In this document: in pieces, positions 8,053 through 17,392 of the stretch
How positions within the stretch are numbered: the stretch's first letter is position 1
Layout of the letters: each line of letters opens with the position of its first letter
Origin: Nocardia blacklockiae
GTDB lineage: Bacteria; Actinomycetota; Actinomycetes; Mycobacteriales; Mycobacteriaceae
Direction: 5' to 3'
NCBI RefSeq assembly: GCF_015477355.1
Contig: NZ_JADLRJ010000001.1
Coordinates: 1-64,000, forward strand
DNA: 64,000 nt
Program-made: the position numbers and the translations under genes
The notes under the pieces: generated by a model
What the model was told of the DNA's origin: nothing
Databases searched by the model: none
The model's input: the letters and a program-made list of their open reading frames with translations, nothing else

Positions 8053-8862
8053 TCAGGTCAGGGCGGGTGGCCCGGCCTCGATGCGGGTGCGGAGTTGTTC
8101 CGGGATGACGGTGGAGCCGTCGCTGAACCACCAGGTCGCGCCTGCCGCGGCGTAGTCGCTCGCGCGCGTGGCGGAGGGTTCGGCGCTGGGGGACCAGATC
8201 GCGATGTCGCCGTCCGGCCGTCCGCCCGCCGCCACGAAATCCTTTCGGATGCCGACCAATTCCTCCGGTGTCGGCAGCCGGAAGTCGTGTTCGGGGTCGC
8301 GGATCTGCGGGAACAGGCCCTCCGCGTTCCGGGCGGCGCGGACCGGCGTCCGCCGGGGCCAGAATCCGCTGGTCCACACCGGCACCTCGATCGGAGCGAA
8401 GCGGGCGCCCGACACGCGGTAGTGCTCACCGGCGTGTTCGACCTCCCCGCCCGCCAGGATGCGTCGCAGGAGAACAGCGGCCTCGTCCAGCCGCGAGCCC
8501 AGCCGGGCGGCCGACTCGCCGAAGTTCGTGTAGTCCGTCGCCACCCCCGCGCCCAGTCCGAGAATCAGCCGCCCGCCGGACAGGCGCTGCAACGTGGCGG
8601 CCTCCAGCGCCAGCTTCCACGGTCGCCGCCGCGGCGCCGGAACGACCATCGGTCCCAGCGTGATCGTCGTGGTCGCCTGCGCGATCACCGACAGCACCAC
8701 CCACGGATCCACGACCGGCGGTGGCGCGTCGTCCAGGGGACCGATCAGGTCGTAGAGAAAGAAGCCGTCCCATCCGGCCTGCTCAGCCGCGACGGCGAGA
8801 TCGCGCACCACAACCGGATCGCCGTAGGGGCCGTACGAGGGAACGTAGACACCGAATCGCAT
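8053..8862 (-). CDS. LLM-class (F420-dependent-type) oxidoreductase
   Basis: 269 residues with the luciferase-like monooxygenase TIM barrel: MRFGVYVPSYGPYGDP at the N-terminus, AAEQAGWDGFFLYDLI, VVDPWVVLSVIAQATTTITLGPMVVPAPRRRPWKLALEAATLQRLSGGRLILGLGAG, and a C-terminal WTSGFWPRRTPVRAARNAEGLFP. In actinobacteria proteins with this signature mostly use F420, some FMN. The substrate is unknown. It lies between the ECF sigma factor and the large LAL regulator, same direction, without overlaps. Confidence 0.85.
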   Translation of the reverse strand: MRFGVYVPSYGPYGDPVVVRDLAVAAEQAGWDGFFLYDLIGPLDDAPPPVVDPWVVLSVIAQATTTITLGPMVVPAPRRRPWKLALEAATLQRLSGGRLILGLGAGVATDYTNFGESAARLGSRLDEAAVLLRRILAGGEVEHAGEHYRVSGARFAPIEVPVWTSGFWPRRTPVRAARNAEGLFPQIRDPEHDFRLPTPEELVGIRKDFVAAGGRPDGDIAIWSPSAEPSATRASDYAAAGATWWFSDGSTVIPEQLRTRIEAGPPALT

Positions 8863-8891
8863 AGCGCCTGCAACCCCCGAAGGAGGCCAAC

Positions 8892-11800
8892 CTATTCCGA
8901 CACCGCCGCCCGGACTCGCTCGCTGGCCGCCAGCGCCGCCAGCTCCGCGCGCGAGGAGACGCCCAGTTTGGTGTACAGCCGGGTGAGGTGTGCCTCGACC
9001 GTCTTCTCGCTGACGAACAACTCGTGCGAGATCTGCCGATTCGTTCGGCCCCGGACTACCAGGTCGATGATTTCGGACTGCCGCTCGGTAAGGCCGCCCA
9101 ACCGGCCCGGCGCGCTATCCGTACCGTTCGTACCACCCCGGCCGCTCGTACCGCGGGCCTTGTCGGCACTGCTACCACCGCCTGCACCGCTGGTACCGCG
9201 CGCGTTGTCGGCATCGCCGGTGTCGCTGGCACCGCTTCCACCACTACCACCGCGGGCGCTGCCTGCACCGCCGGTGTCGCTGGCACGGCGCGCGCTGTCC
9301 GGACCGCCTGTGCCACCGGCACCGCGCCCGCCGCGCGCACCGTCTGCACCGCCCATGCCCTCCGCACTGCTCCCGCCGCCCGCACCGCGGCCACCGCCCC
9401 CACGCCCCACCCCCCGCTCCTCGATCCGCCGCAACGCCGCGCGCGCCCGTTCCGTCAGCCGCCCCGCCCCGCACAGCTCGGCCGCCATCTGCGCGGCGTC
9501 GAATTCCCTGCGCGCGGCGGCAATGTCGCCCAGGTCCGCGAGCGTCCGACCGAACAGCAGGCGGGCGCGGGCGGCGTCGACGGGGGTGCGGCTCACCTCG
9601 TAGGCGTGCACGGCTTGCTCGGCGCTGGCCGCGGCGGCCCGTTTCTCCTCGCGCGCCGACTGGACCCGGGCCCGGCAGTAGCGGGCGTCACCGAGGCGCA
9701 TGTACATGGCGGGCATGGCGTCGACGATCGATTCGACGCGCCGGGTCGTGCGCTCGGCGGCGTCGACGCGGCCCAAGCCCAGTTCGGCGTCGACGAGAAA
9801 TCGGTAGAAGTGCGGCATGGTCGTCGGGAAGATCGCGTCGAGCAGTTCGCCGCCCGCCACCTTCATCAGTTCCTGCCGTCCCTGGCGGCAGCGGCCCGCC
9901 TCGACCAGCGCGGAACCGTAGACCAGCGGGGCGTGCCAGGCGAACAGGGCGTTCGGCGCCTGCGCGTTGACCCGCATGGCGAGCGCCCCGGAGGCCAGGG
10001 CGTCGGTGTTGCGGCCCAGCAGCATCAGTATCCAGCACCGGGTCGCCTCGGTGAGCGCCACGATCGGCGAATTGTCCAGCAGCAGAGCCGTTTCCACGGC
10101 CGCGTCGGCGGCCTTCAGCGCCCGGTCGAGGCGGCCCACCATCATCAGTGCCAGCGCCCGCAGATGCTGGAGTTCGACGAGGTAGCGCCCGTGGCCGGTG
10201 TCGCGGCACAGCCGAATGCCGCGATCCGCGTGCGCCGCCGCGTTCTCCCAGCGTTCCAGCGACACCTCGGCGTACACGACATTGGTGAGCCCGTCGAGCA
10301 GCGCGGGCGCGACCTCGGTGTCGGAGAGGCCGTCCAGCGTGGCGGTCGCGGCGTCGAGGTAGCGCTTCCCGTCGACCAGCGACTGCCCGCAGTGCATGGT
10401 GCCCATGTAGGCCCCGGCCGCGGTGGCCACCAGGGCCAGTCGCCGGTCGCCGCGGACCTCCGCGCTGCGCTGCACGGCCGCGGTGACCTCGGCCGCGCGC
10501 TGCCAGTCGCGCATCATCAGATGGTTCCGGGCCAGTTCCAGCCGCAGCCGCGCGTCCTCCAGACCGCCCGGGGTGGTGAGCGCCAGGGCGGCGTCGAGCA
10601 GCCGCCGCCCCTCCGCCGCGTTGCCGAGACCCTGCTCGGTCAACGCGATACGGGTCATGACGGCCACGCGGTCGGTGTGCTCGCCGGCCGGCAGCAGCGC
10701 CAGGGCCTCGCGCAGCACCTCGGCGCATTCGCCGAGATGGCCGGTGGCGCTCAGCGCGTCCGCGAGCGCCGTCGACAGGGCCAGCCGCCGCGGTCCCGCC
10801 GCCGCGTCGGGCAGCAGGCGCAGCGCCGCGCGGTACCACCGAGCCGCCGCGGCGGGCGCGCGGGGCGCGGCCGAGGTGCCCGCCGCGGTCAGCAGCTCGA
10901 TCGCCAGCTCGTCACCGACCTCGGCGTAGTGCTCGATGTGGTGGGCGCGCACCGACAGCGCCGCGCCCCGGCGGGCCAGCGCCGCCGCGGCCCGGCGGTG
11001 CGCCCGCCGCCGCCACCCGTATCCGGCGCGCTGATAGATGGCCAGCCGCACGATGGGGTGGCGGAAGGTCAGCCGTCCGGGGGTGCGGGTCTCCTGCACC
11101 AGCCCGGAGCGCACCAATTCGTCCATCGCCCAGCGTGATTCGTCCTCGCCGAGTTCGGACACCGCGGCGGCGAGCTCCACGTCGAACACACCGCCTGCGA
11201 CGGCCGCGGATCGCAGCAGCAGGCGCGCGGCCGGGCTGAGCGCCCGCACCTCCTGCTCCAAGGCCGCGGCCACGGCGGGCGGAACGCCCGAGGCATCCGG
11301 CGAGCGGGGGCCGCGCGGTACGGATCCGTCGGACCGCGCTCGCGCACGGGCCAATTCCTGGAGATAGAACGGATTCCCGCCGCATTCGGCATGCAGCTCC
11401 GCCAGTTCCGCAGGCGTGCGCCCGGGAAGCAGTTCGGCGGTCTCCGCCGGGGTCAGCGGACCGAGTTCGAGCACGGTGAGCGTCTCGTCGTGCACGGCGG
11501 GCTCGAGTAGCGAGGCGTCCGCGTCGGGCAGCTGCCGGGCGCGGTGGGCCAGCAGCAGAGCCGAGCGCGGCACCCGATGCCGCAGCAGGTGCGCCACGAA
11601 TTCCAGTGAGGCGTGGTCGATCCAGTGCACGTCGTCCAGCACCAGCAGCACGGGGCGGTGAACGGTCAACTGCCGCAGTGCGATACGCAGCGCGCGGTGG
11701 CAGCGGTGCCGTTCGGCCTGCAGCGGCGTCGCCAGCGGGGAAGCCCAGCGCGACAGCGACGGCAGCAGCCGCGCCAGCTCCGCCAGCGCCTCGGTGCCGA

Positions 11801-12104
11801 GGCCGGTCAGCTCGGCGGGCGGCAGGGCGGCCAGGGCATGGTCGAACGCGTCGATCACCACGCCGTAGGGAATTCCGCGCTCCAGCTCGGTGCCGCGCCC
11901 GCCCAGCACCCGGAAACCGAGCGCCTCGGCGCGCGACACCGCCTCGCGGAGCAACCGGGTCTTGCCGATCCCGGGTTCGCCCGTCACGCACAGCGCCGCG
12001 GACGCCCCCGCGCGCGCGGTCTCGAATCCCGACTCCAGCGTGCGCACCTGCGCCACGCGGCCCACCAGTGGCCGGACACCTCGTCCCGGTGACAGCACCG
12101 ACAC
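8892..12104 (-). CDS. giant LAL-family LuxR regulator with Gly/Ser/Ala-rich linker
   Basis: Start set at GTG 12104 (or 12098) because GGAGGTGA directly precedes it; this gives about 1070 residues. The N-terminal ATPase has Walker A GEPGIGKTR and Walker B VLLVLDDVHWID, then a long helical repeat (TPR-like) region, and a C-terminal LuxR helix-turn-helix (LTERQSEIIDLVVRGRTNRQISHELFVSEKTVEAHL). Between the repeats and the HTH (about 9100-9420) runs a low-complexity stretch of some 100 Gly, Ser, Ala, Asp, Thr and Arg residues not typical of the family. LAL proteins are ATP-sensing activators of specialised or carbohydrate metabolism. The gene is divergent from the type III PKS operon, which it probably controls. 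Confidence 0.9.
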   Translation of the reverse strand: MSVLSPGRGVRPLVGRVAQVRTLESGFETARAGASAALCVTGEPGIGKTRLLREAVSRAEALGFRVLGGRGTELERGIPYGVVIDAFDHALAALPPAELTGLGTEALAELARLLPSLSRWASPLATPLQAERHRCHRALRIALRQLTVHRPVLLVLDDVHWIDHASLEFVAHLLRHRVPRSALLLAHRARQLPDADASLLEPAVHDETLTVLELGPLTPAETAELLPGRTPAELAELHAECGGNPFYLQELARARARSDGSVPRGPRSPDASGVPPAVAAALEQEVRALSPAARLLLRSAAVAGGVFDVELAAAVSELGEDESRWAMDELVRSGLVQETRTPGRLTFRHPIVRLAIYQRAGYGWRRRAHRRAAAALARRGAALSVRAHHIEHYAEVGDELAIELLTAAGTSAAPRAPAAAARWYRAALRLLPDAAAGPRRLALSTALADALSATGHLGECAEVLREALALLPAGEHTDRVAVMTRIALTEQGLGNAAEGRRLLDAALALTTPGGLEDARLRLELARNHLMMRDWQRAAEVTAAVQRSAEVRGDRRLALVATAAGAYMGTMHCGQSLVDGKRYLDAATATLDGLSDTEVAPALLDGLTNVVYAEVSLERWENAAAHADRGIRLCRDTGHGRYLVELQHLRALALMMVGRLDRALKAADAAVETALLLDNSPIVALTEATRCWILMLLGRNTDALASGALAMRVNAQAPNALFAWHAPLVYGSALVEAGRCRQGRQELMKVAGGELLDAIFPTTMPHFYRFLVDAELGLGRVDAAERTTRRVESIVDAMPAMYMRLGDARYCRARVQSAREEKRAAAASAEQAVHAYEVSRTPVDAARARLLFGRTLADLGDIAAARREFDAAQMAAELCGAGRLTERARAALRRIEERGVGRGGGGRGAGGGSSAEGMGGADGARGGRGAGGTGGPDSARRASDTGGAGSARGGSGGSGASDTGDADNARGTSGAGGGSSADKARGTSGRGGTNGTDSAPGRLGGLTERQSEIIDLVVRGRTNRQISHELFVSEKTVEAHLTRLYTKLGVSSRAELAALAASERVRAAVSE

Positions 12105-12222
12105 GTCACCTCCGGGTGATCGCGAGCCCGGTACGCCAATCCTCCGGGCCCTGCCGCGTGGATAGTAGCCAGCCCGGGAGCCGCTGTCGCAGCGAGCTGT
12201 TCGCACGGGTGGAGGGCCGGAT

Positions 12223-12238
12223 GTAGGGATATCCCTAC
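12223..12238. promoter_or_regulatory. 16-bp perfect palindrome in the LAL/PKS divergent promoter region
   Basis: The sequence GTAGGGATATCCCTAC is a perfect palindrome 84 bases ahead of the PKS start and 119 ahead of the LAL start. Its core GGGATATCCC fits the GGGAWWTCCC core of the reported PimM/AveR-type LuxR operator, CTVGGGAWWTCCCBAG; 14 of 16 positions fit, with only the two outermost bases differing. That published consensus belongs to PAS-LuxR regulators of polyene clusters. The palindrome is seen directly; binding by the neighbouring LAL is inference. Confidence 0.65.
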
Positions 12239-12321
12239 TGTCGCCCGCGCGGCCGAGGTCCGATTCTGAGTGCGGCCGGCGCATTGTCGCCGATCACAAC
12301 GAGATTGGACAGAACGGGCCT

Positions 12322-13473
12322 GTGAATTCCTCCGCGCTACATCCCAGAGTATCGGTTCCGGTGGTGGCGGTGCCGCCGCACGAAGTCGCCCACGACGCGT
12401 TGGTCGACGCCGTACGGCAGCGGTACGACGGCGTCTTCCCCGCGCACGACCCGCGGTCCGCGACGGTGGAGCGAGCGCTCGGGATGGCCGGCCGGCTCGC
12501 GATCGATGCCCACCCCCTGCACCTGCCCGTCGCGGAGATCGTCTCCGGACGCGGCCTGGCCGACCGGAACCGGGTGGCCTGGGAAGCGTTGCACGCCTAC
12601 GCGATTCCCGCGGCCCGCGCGGCGCTGGAGTCGGCCGGGCGCACCGGCGCCGAGGTGGACGCGGTCATCTTCGAGACGTCGACGGTGGTCGCCATGCCCG
12701 CACCGGTGACGGCCGTGGCGCGGGCGCTGGGGCTGCGTCCCGACTGCGCGGCCCTGCCCGTGTTCGGCATGGGCTGCCGCGGCGGGGCGCACGCGATCAC
12801 CCTCGCGGCCACCTGGCTGCGCGCCCACCCCCGGGCCACGGTCCTGATCGTGACCGCGGATTTCGCCTCGCCGCACTTCCACGTCGAAACCGAGCTGGAC
12901 GAGACCGGTCTGGTGGGCAGCATCGTGTCGAGCGCCCTGTTCTCCGACGCGGCGGCCGCGGCGGTGGCGTCCTGCACCCTCGACGAGGGCATCGAGATCG
13001 TCGACGTCGCCCGCTACGAGGTGCCCGGCACCCCGGACGCGATCACGTGGGCCGCCACCGACGAGGGACTGCGCTTCCGCCTCACCACCGACGCCGTGCG
13101 CTCGATTCCCGCGGTGGCCCCGGCCTTGCGCGGCTTGCTCGACCGACAGGGCTGGCGCGCAGGCGATCTCGGCAGCTGCGCGCTGCATTCGGGCGGCAAC
13201 ACCATCATCCGCGATGCCGCCGACGCGCTCGGGTTGACCGCGCGGCAGGTCGCGCCCGCCTGGCTGTCCTTGCGCCGGGGGAACCTGATGTCCTCGGCGG
13301 TCCTCGACGCGCTGGCCCTCATCGCCGCCCGCCCGGAACTGCGTCCCGCGTGGGGCACGCCGCTGCTCGGCGCGGGCTTCGGCCCCGGTTTCGGCATGGA
13401 CGCGTTCGCCGGGCGCGCTCTGCTGCCCGCCGCCCACACCGCGGAAGAGCTGGCAGGCGTCGTGGCCGGCTGA
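12322..13473 (+). CDS. type III polyketide synthase (chalcone/stilbene synthase fold)
   Basis: 383 residues. The Cys-His-Asn triad is visible: Cys152 in VFGMGCRGG, His289 in CALHSGGN and Asn321 in RRGNLMSSAVL. The C-terminal GFGPGF loop is also present. Type III PKSs condense malonyl-CoA on a CoA starter and cyclise the product, usually to a phenol, resorcinol or pyrone. The product type cannot be read from the sequence; it is not an obvious match to tetrahydroxynaphthalene synthases (RppA), whose motif around the Cys differs. The start is GTG 12322 without a strong Shine-Dalgarno. First gene of a plus-strand run that continues with a decarboxylase-like amidohydrolase, exporter and oxidases. 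Confidence 0.85.
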   Translation: MNSSALHPRVSVPVVAVPPHEVAHDALVDAVRQRYDGVFPAHDPRSATVERALGMAGRLAIDAHPLHLPVAEIVSGRGLADRNRVAWEALHAYAIPAARAALESAGRTGAEVDAVIFETSTVVAMPAPVTAVARALGLRPDCAALPVFGMGCRGGAHAITLAATWLRAHPRATVLIVTADFASPHFHVETELDETGLVGSIVSSALFSDAAAAAVASCTLDEGIEIVDVARYEVPGTPDAITWAATDEGLRFRLTTDAVRSIPAVAPALRGLLDRQGWRAGDLGSCALHSGGNTIIRDAADALGLTARQVAPAWLSLRRGNLMSSAVLDALALIAARPELRPAWGTPLLGAGFGPGFGMDAFAGRALLPAAHTAEELAGVVAG

Positions 13474-13518
13474 CCGCGCGGCACCACCAGCGCCACGATC
13501 ACACCCGAAAGGACAGCG

Positions 13519-14583
13519 ATGTCGTCCGTGCCCGAACCCGGCCCCCTCGACCGGATCATCACCATCGAGGAGCACCTGCTCCCGGATTTCCTCACCGAGT
13601 ACGTCAGCGGCGCCCGCGCGAATCTGGATGCCGCGTATTGGACTGCGGCGGAGGCGAAACTGCGCGACCTCGGCCCCGAGCGGCTGGCCGACATGGACGC
13701 GCACGGCGTGCGCACGCAGGTGCTCTCGCCCACCGCGCCCGGCATCCAGGTCGAACCCGACGCGGCCAAGGCCACGCTGCTCGCCGCGCGCACCAACGAC
13801 CTGATCGCGGCGACGGTGTCCGACGCGCCCGAGCGGTTCGCCGGATTCGCCACCGTGGCACTGCAGGACCCCGCGGCGGCGGTGCGCGAGGTGTGCCGGG
13901 CGGTGCTCGAGCTCGGTATGGTCGGCGTGCTCGTCAACGGTCACACCTGCGGCTCCTATCTCGACGAGCCGCAGTACCGCGAGTTTCTGGAAACCGTTGC
14001 CGGACTGGGTGTCCCGCTGTATCTGCACCCGTCGAATTCGCCCGACGCCTGTGCGTGGTCGGAGGGCCACCCGCAACTGCGCGGCCCGCTGTTCGGATGG
14101 GGCGTGGAGACCGCGGCGCACTTCCTGCGCCTGTTGTTCGCGGGGATCTTCGACCGACCGGAGACGGCCGGGCTGACCGTGATTCTCGGGCACGCGGGCG
14201 AGGGACTGCTCGCTGCGCCCTCCCGCCTGGACTCGCGGTGGCAGGTGGCGAACGCCGAGCGGCACGGCCGCCACCTGGACCGCGCGCCCTCGGAGTACTT
14301 GCGCACCAACCTGTTCGTGACGACCTCCGGGGTGACCGACCCGCTGGCGTTCTGGGCCGCCGTGGAGGGCGTCGGACGGAGCCGGGTCGGGTTCGCGCTG
14401 GACTATCCGATGGAGGAGATGGGCCCGCAGGTGACCGCGCTGCGGAACCGTTGGCGGGTGGACAGTCTCGGTGTAGCGGCCGACGACGAACTGCTCGCGG
14501 ACGTCGCGTGGCGCAATGTCGGCCGATTGCTCGGTCTGTCGCACGGCGTCTACGGGTCGCGCGTCCAACCGATCAGCGGCTGA
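13519..14583 (+). CDS. amidohydrolase-2 family decarboxylase (gamma-resorcylate decarboxylase-like)
   Basis: 354 residues with the ACMSD/gamma-resorcylate decarboxylase layout: the N-terminal metal motif TIEEH (Glu17, His19, as in LEEHF of resorcylate decarboxylases), VPLYLHPS, LTVILGHAGEGL and the catalytic-Asp strand FALDYPMEE. The family decarboxylates hydroxybenzoic acids or aminocarboxymuconate without PLP or thiamine, using a divalent metal. Next to a type III PKS the natural inference is decarboxylation of a resorcylic-acid-type product to a phenol or resorcinol. ATG with GAAAGGAC upstream; 45 bases after the PKS stop. Confidence 0.85.
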   Translation: MSSVPEPGPLDRIITIEEHLLPDFLTEYVSGARANLDAAYWTAAEAKLRDLGPERLADMDAHGVRTQVLSPTAPGIQVEPDAAKATLLAARTNDLIAATVSDAPERFAGFATVALQDPAAAVREVCRAVLELGMVGVLVNGHTCGSYLDEPQYREFLETVAGLGVPLYLHPSNSPDACAWSEGHPQLRGPLFGWGVETAAHFLRLLFAGIFDRPETAGLTVILGHAGEGLLAAPSRLDSRWQVANAERHGRHLDRAPSEYLRTNLFVTTSGVTDPLAFWAAVEGVGRSRVGFALDYPMEEMGPQVTALRNRWRVDSLGVAADDELLADVAWRNVGRLLGLSHGVYGSRVQPISG

Positions 14584-14593
14584 GGGCGGCACC

Positions 14594-15922
14594 GTGACCG
14601 GGACTCGCGAGTCGACGGAGCACACCACCGGTGTCGGGACCGGCGGCTGGGTTTCCCTCGCCGTCGCGCTGGGGGCCGCCGGATTCAGCCTGCGGCCGCC
14701 CGTCACCGGCATGGGCGCTGCCCTCGGATTCGTGCCGGACGGTGCGGAATTCGGCTCGGCGATCCTGGGCTGGGTGATCACCGTGCCCCTGTGGTGCTAT
14801 GCGCTGGGCGGGGTGCTGACACCGCGCTGGGCACGCCGGTGGGGCGCGATGCGAACCGTGGCCGTCGCCCTGGCCGTCATGACCGCCGGCCAGCTCGCAC
14901 GCGTCGCCGGTAGTGCGGTCGCACTGCTGATCGGCACCACGGTCACGGCGCTCGCCACCGCCGTGGTGGCAACCCTGCTCCCCGTCATCGCCGGACGGTC
15001 CGCCAGCCGCCTGGCCCGCATCACCGCCGTCTACGCGTCTGCGATCGGAATCGGCAGTGCTGCAGGAGCTTTCGTGACGGCACCGGTGAGCGCGGCCACC
15101 TCTTGGCGCTGGGGCCTGGGAATCTGGGCACCGGTGTGCGCACTGGCCCTCGTCCTATGGCTGCGCGCCTTACGGCAACCTGCGCTTCCCATATCAGCAG
15201 CACCTTCCGCGCCCGGCGCGTTGTCGGAGTGGGGTAGGGCGTTGCGGGGGTCGTTGGCTTGGGCGTTGGCTGTGTTGTTCGGGGCTTGGGCTGTGTTGGC
15301 GTTCGGCGTGATGAGTTGGTTGCCGTCGATGTATCGGGATGCTGGGGTGGGTGGGGCGTGGGCGGGGGTTTTGCTGGGAGTGGCTGCGGCTGCGGGGATT
15401 CCGGTTGCGTTGGTGTTGCCGGGGCGGATGCGGCGGGCCTGGGGTGGGCCGCGTCGCGCTGGCCCGGTGCTTGTCGCCACTTCGGTTCCGGCCGTGGGGC
15501 TGCTCGGTCTGTGGTGGCTGCCCACGGCTGCTCCCTGGCTGTGGGCGCTCTGCCTCGGCGTCGGGCTGGGCGGCTTGTCCCTGATTCTCACGCTGATACC
15601 GCTCGCAGCGCACGAATCCGGCACGGCCACAACGATTTCGGCGATCACACACGGCGTGGGATACGCCCTGGCGGGCGCGGGCGTCGCCGCCCTGAGCGCG
15701 CTGCATGTTCATCAGGAGGGGTGGGGCCCGATCATCGGGCTGCTGCTCGTGACCTGCGTGATCCAGGCCGTGGCGGGGATGGCGGCGCTGCGGCACGCCC
15801 CTGCGGGCGATCGGCACGGCGGCTCTCCAGGAACCTTGCCGAAGCTACGCGGTCTTCGACTACGTACGCGCTCGAATGCGCGCGAATCGAAGCCCGCTGA
15901 ATCAATCGGCAACGCGCCCTGA
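14594..15922 (+). CDS. MFS transporter, CynX/NimT-like
   Basis: Start set at GTG 14594, 10 bases after the previous stop; 442 residues, about 12 hydrophobic helices. N-terminal helix region GWVSLAVALGAAGFSLRPPVTGMGAAL resembles CynX/NimT-type transporters, where an RP motif follows the first helix. Two odd points: codon 193 (15170-15172) is TTA, rare in this GC-rich DNA, and the segment 15225-15430 uses many T- and G-ending codons, unlike the C/G-ending codons before and after it. Probably exports the polyketide or takes up a precursor; the C-terminal 40 residues are hydrophilic. Confidence 0.85.
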   Translation: MTGTRESTEHTTGVGTGGWVSLAVALGAAGFSLRPPVTGMGAALGFVPDGAEFGSAILGWVITVPLWCYALGGVLTPRWARRWGAMRTVAVALAVMTAGQLARVAGSAVALLIGTTVTALATAVVATLLPVIAGRSASRLARITAVYASAIGIGSAAGAFVTAPVSAATSWRWGLGIWAPVCALALVLWLRALRQPALPISAAPSAPGALSEWGRALRGSLAWALAVLFGAWAVLAFGVMSWLPSMYRDAGVGGAWAGVLLGVAAAAGIPVALVLPGRMRRAWGGPRRAGPVLVATSVPAVGLLGLWWLPTAAPWLWALCLGVGLGGLSLILTLIPLAAHESGTATTISAITHGVGYALAGAGVAALSALHVHQEGWGPIIGLLLVTCVIQAVAGMAALRHAPAGDRHGGSPGTLPKLRGLRLRTRSNARESKPAESIGNAP

Positions 15923-15973
15923 CGGTTTCACCAATCGCAGAGCCTCGGCGCGATCCCCCTTCCTGGAGTTCTC

Positions 15974-17392
15974 ATGAACCACGACCACACCGTCCGGCAG
16001 CTGCTCGCCGAACACCCGCAATCGACCGACCTCGGCGGACATCGACAACGCCGCATTCACGACACCTACTTCCCGGCGAGCACCGAAGAGGTCCGGCAGC
16101 ACATCCTCTCGGCCGCTCGCACCGGAATTCCCTTGTACCCGTTGAGCACCGGCCGCAACTGGGGGATGGGGTCGCGAAACCCCGTGCGCGACAACTGCGC
16201 GGTGCTGGATCTGCACCGGATGACGGCCGTGCGGACCCTCGACCTGGACCGGGGGTACGCGGTCGTCGAGCCGGGCGTCACCCAGCGCCGGCTGGCCGCG
16301 CTGCTCGACGGCACGCCGTGGATGCTCAACGTGACCGCCGGATGCGCGGACGCGAGCATCGTCGGCAACACGCTGGAGCGCGGCGACGGCACGATCCGTT
16401 CCCGCACCGAGGATCTGCTCGGCCTCGAGGTGGTGCTCGGCACCGGCGAGATCATCACCACGGGCGGGCTCGACCGCAACGGCACGCGGCCCGGCTGCAC
16501 CGCCGGCCCCGACCTGACTCGCGCGTTCGTGCAGAGCAATCTCGGCGTCGTGACCGCGATGGCGGTCGGCCTGATCCCACGGCCCGAGGCCGCGACCGTT
16601 GTCCACGCCACCTTCGACAGGTCGGTGCTCGGCGACGCCGTCGACGCCACGATCACCCTCGGCCGCGCCTTCCGCCCCACCCTGGGCATGCTGCGATTGA
16701 AGGAACTGTTCGTCGTGCCCGACGGCGCGGTGATTCCGGACGGAGCCGACCCGGCGCACGTGACGATCCAGCTGCCCGTGCTCGGCTCCCGATCCGCGGT
16801 GCGACCGGCCCGAAGAGCCATCCGCGCAATCCTTTCCGAGATTCCCGGACAGGCCTCCCTGCGGACGGTCGCCGCCGAGTCCGTCGTGCCCGGCGACCCG
16901 CTGTACCCCCAGGCGCAGTTCGCCCGCGGGACACCGTGCTGCGCGAATCTGCAACGCCGCCTGGGCATCACCGCCTGCACGGAGGTCGACCACGCCGACA
17001 TCGGCTGGCTGATGTTCCTTCCCATCGTCCCGCTCGAGCGCGAAGCGATGCGCACGGCGGTCGACCTGTTCACCGGCGAGGCGGAGCGGTACGGCACCGC
17101 GGGCATGCTCGAGTTCAATGTCGTCTCATCGCACAGCACCAACCTGGTCGCGCAGATCCCGTTCCGGCGTGAACCCGCGGCGGTCGCGCGGGCACACGCG
17201 CTGCGCGACGCGGCCCGCAGGCGGTTCCTCGACGCGGGCTTTCCCCCGTACCGCTCCGACATCGACCACGCCCCAACGGAATTGGCCGACCGTGCCGCCA
17301 CCTACAGCGACGGACCACTGACCGCCCTCAAACAGGTCTACGATCCGGCCGGAATCATCGCCCCGGGCCGATTCCTGGTGACCAGCCGATGA
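15974..17392 (+). CDS. FAD-linked oxidase of the VAO/PCMH family (4-cresol dehydrogenase-like)
   Basis: 472 residues. The FAD-binding PP loop reads PLSTGRNWGMGSRNP, very like the GRNWGYG loop of p-cresol methylhydroxylase and vanillyl-alcohol oxidase, followed by YAVVEPGVTQRRL and the second glycine-rich part LNVTAGCADASIVGNTLERGDG. The C-terminus LKQVYDPAGIIAPGRF is the standard end of the family. Members oxidise para-alkyl phenols or benzylic alcohols, often with covalently bound FAD. In this context it would oxidise a phenolic polyketide. ATG with TGGAG upstream; its stop overlaps the next start (ATGA, 17389-17392). Confidence 0.9.
   Translation: MNHDHTVRQLLAEHPQSTDLGGHRQRRIHDTYFPASTEEVRQHILSAARTGIPLYPLSTGRNWGMGSRNPVRDNCAVLDLHRMTAVRTLDLDRGYAVVEPGVTQRRLAALLDGTPWMLNVTAGCADASIVGNTLERGDGTIRSRTEDLLGLEVVLGTGEIITTGGLDRNGTRPGCTAGPDLTRAFVQSNLGVVTAMAVGLIPRPEAATVVHATFDRSVLGDAVDATITLGRAFRPTLGMLRLKELFVVPDGAVIPDGADPAHVTIQLPVLGSRSAVRPARRAIRAILSEIPGQASLRTVAAESVVPGDPLYPQAQFARGTPCCANLQRRLGITACTEVDHADIGWLMFLPIVPLEREAMRTAVDLFTGEAERYGTAGMLEFNVVSSHSTNLVAQIPFRREPAAVARAHALRDAARRRFLDAGFPPYRSDIDHAPTELADRAATYSDGPLTALKQVYDPAGIIAPGRFLVTSR

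Noticed and set aside
8988-11138. Long plus-strand frame opposite the giant LAL gene
   Set aside because: Antisense to a gene with clear ATPase and HTH motifs; composition typical of high-GC shadow frames.
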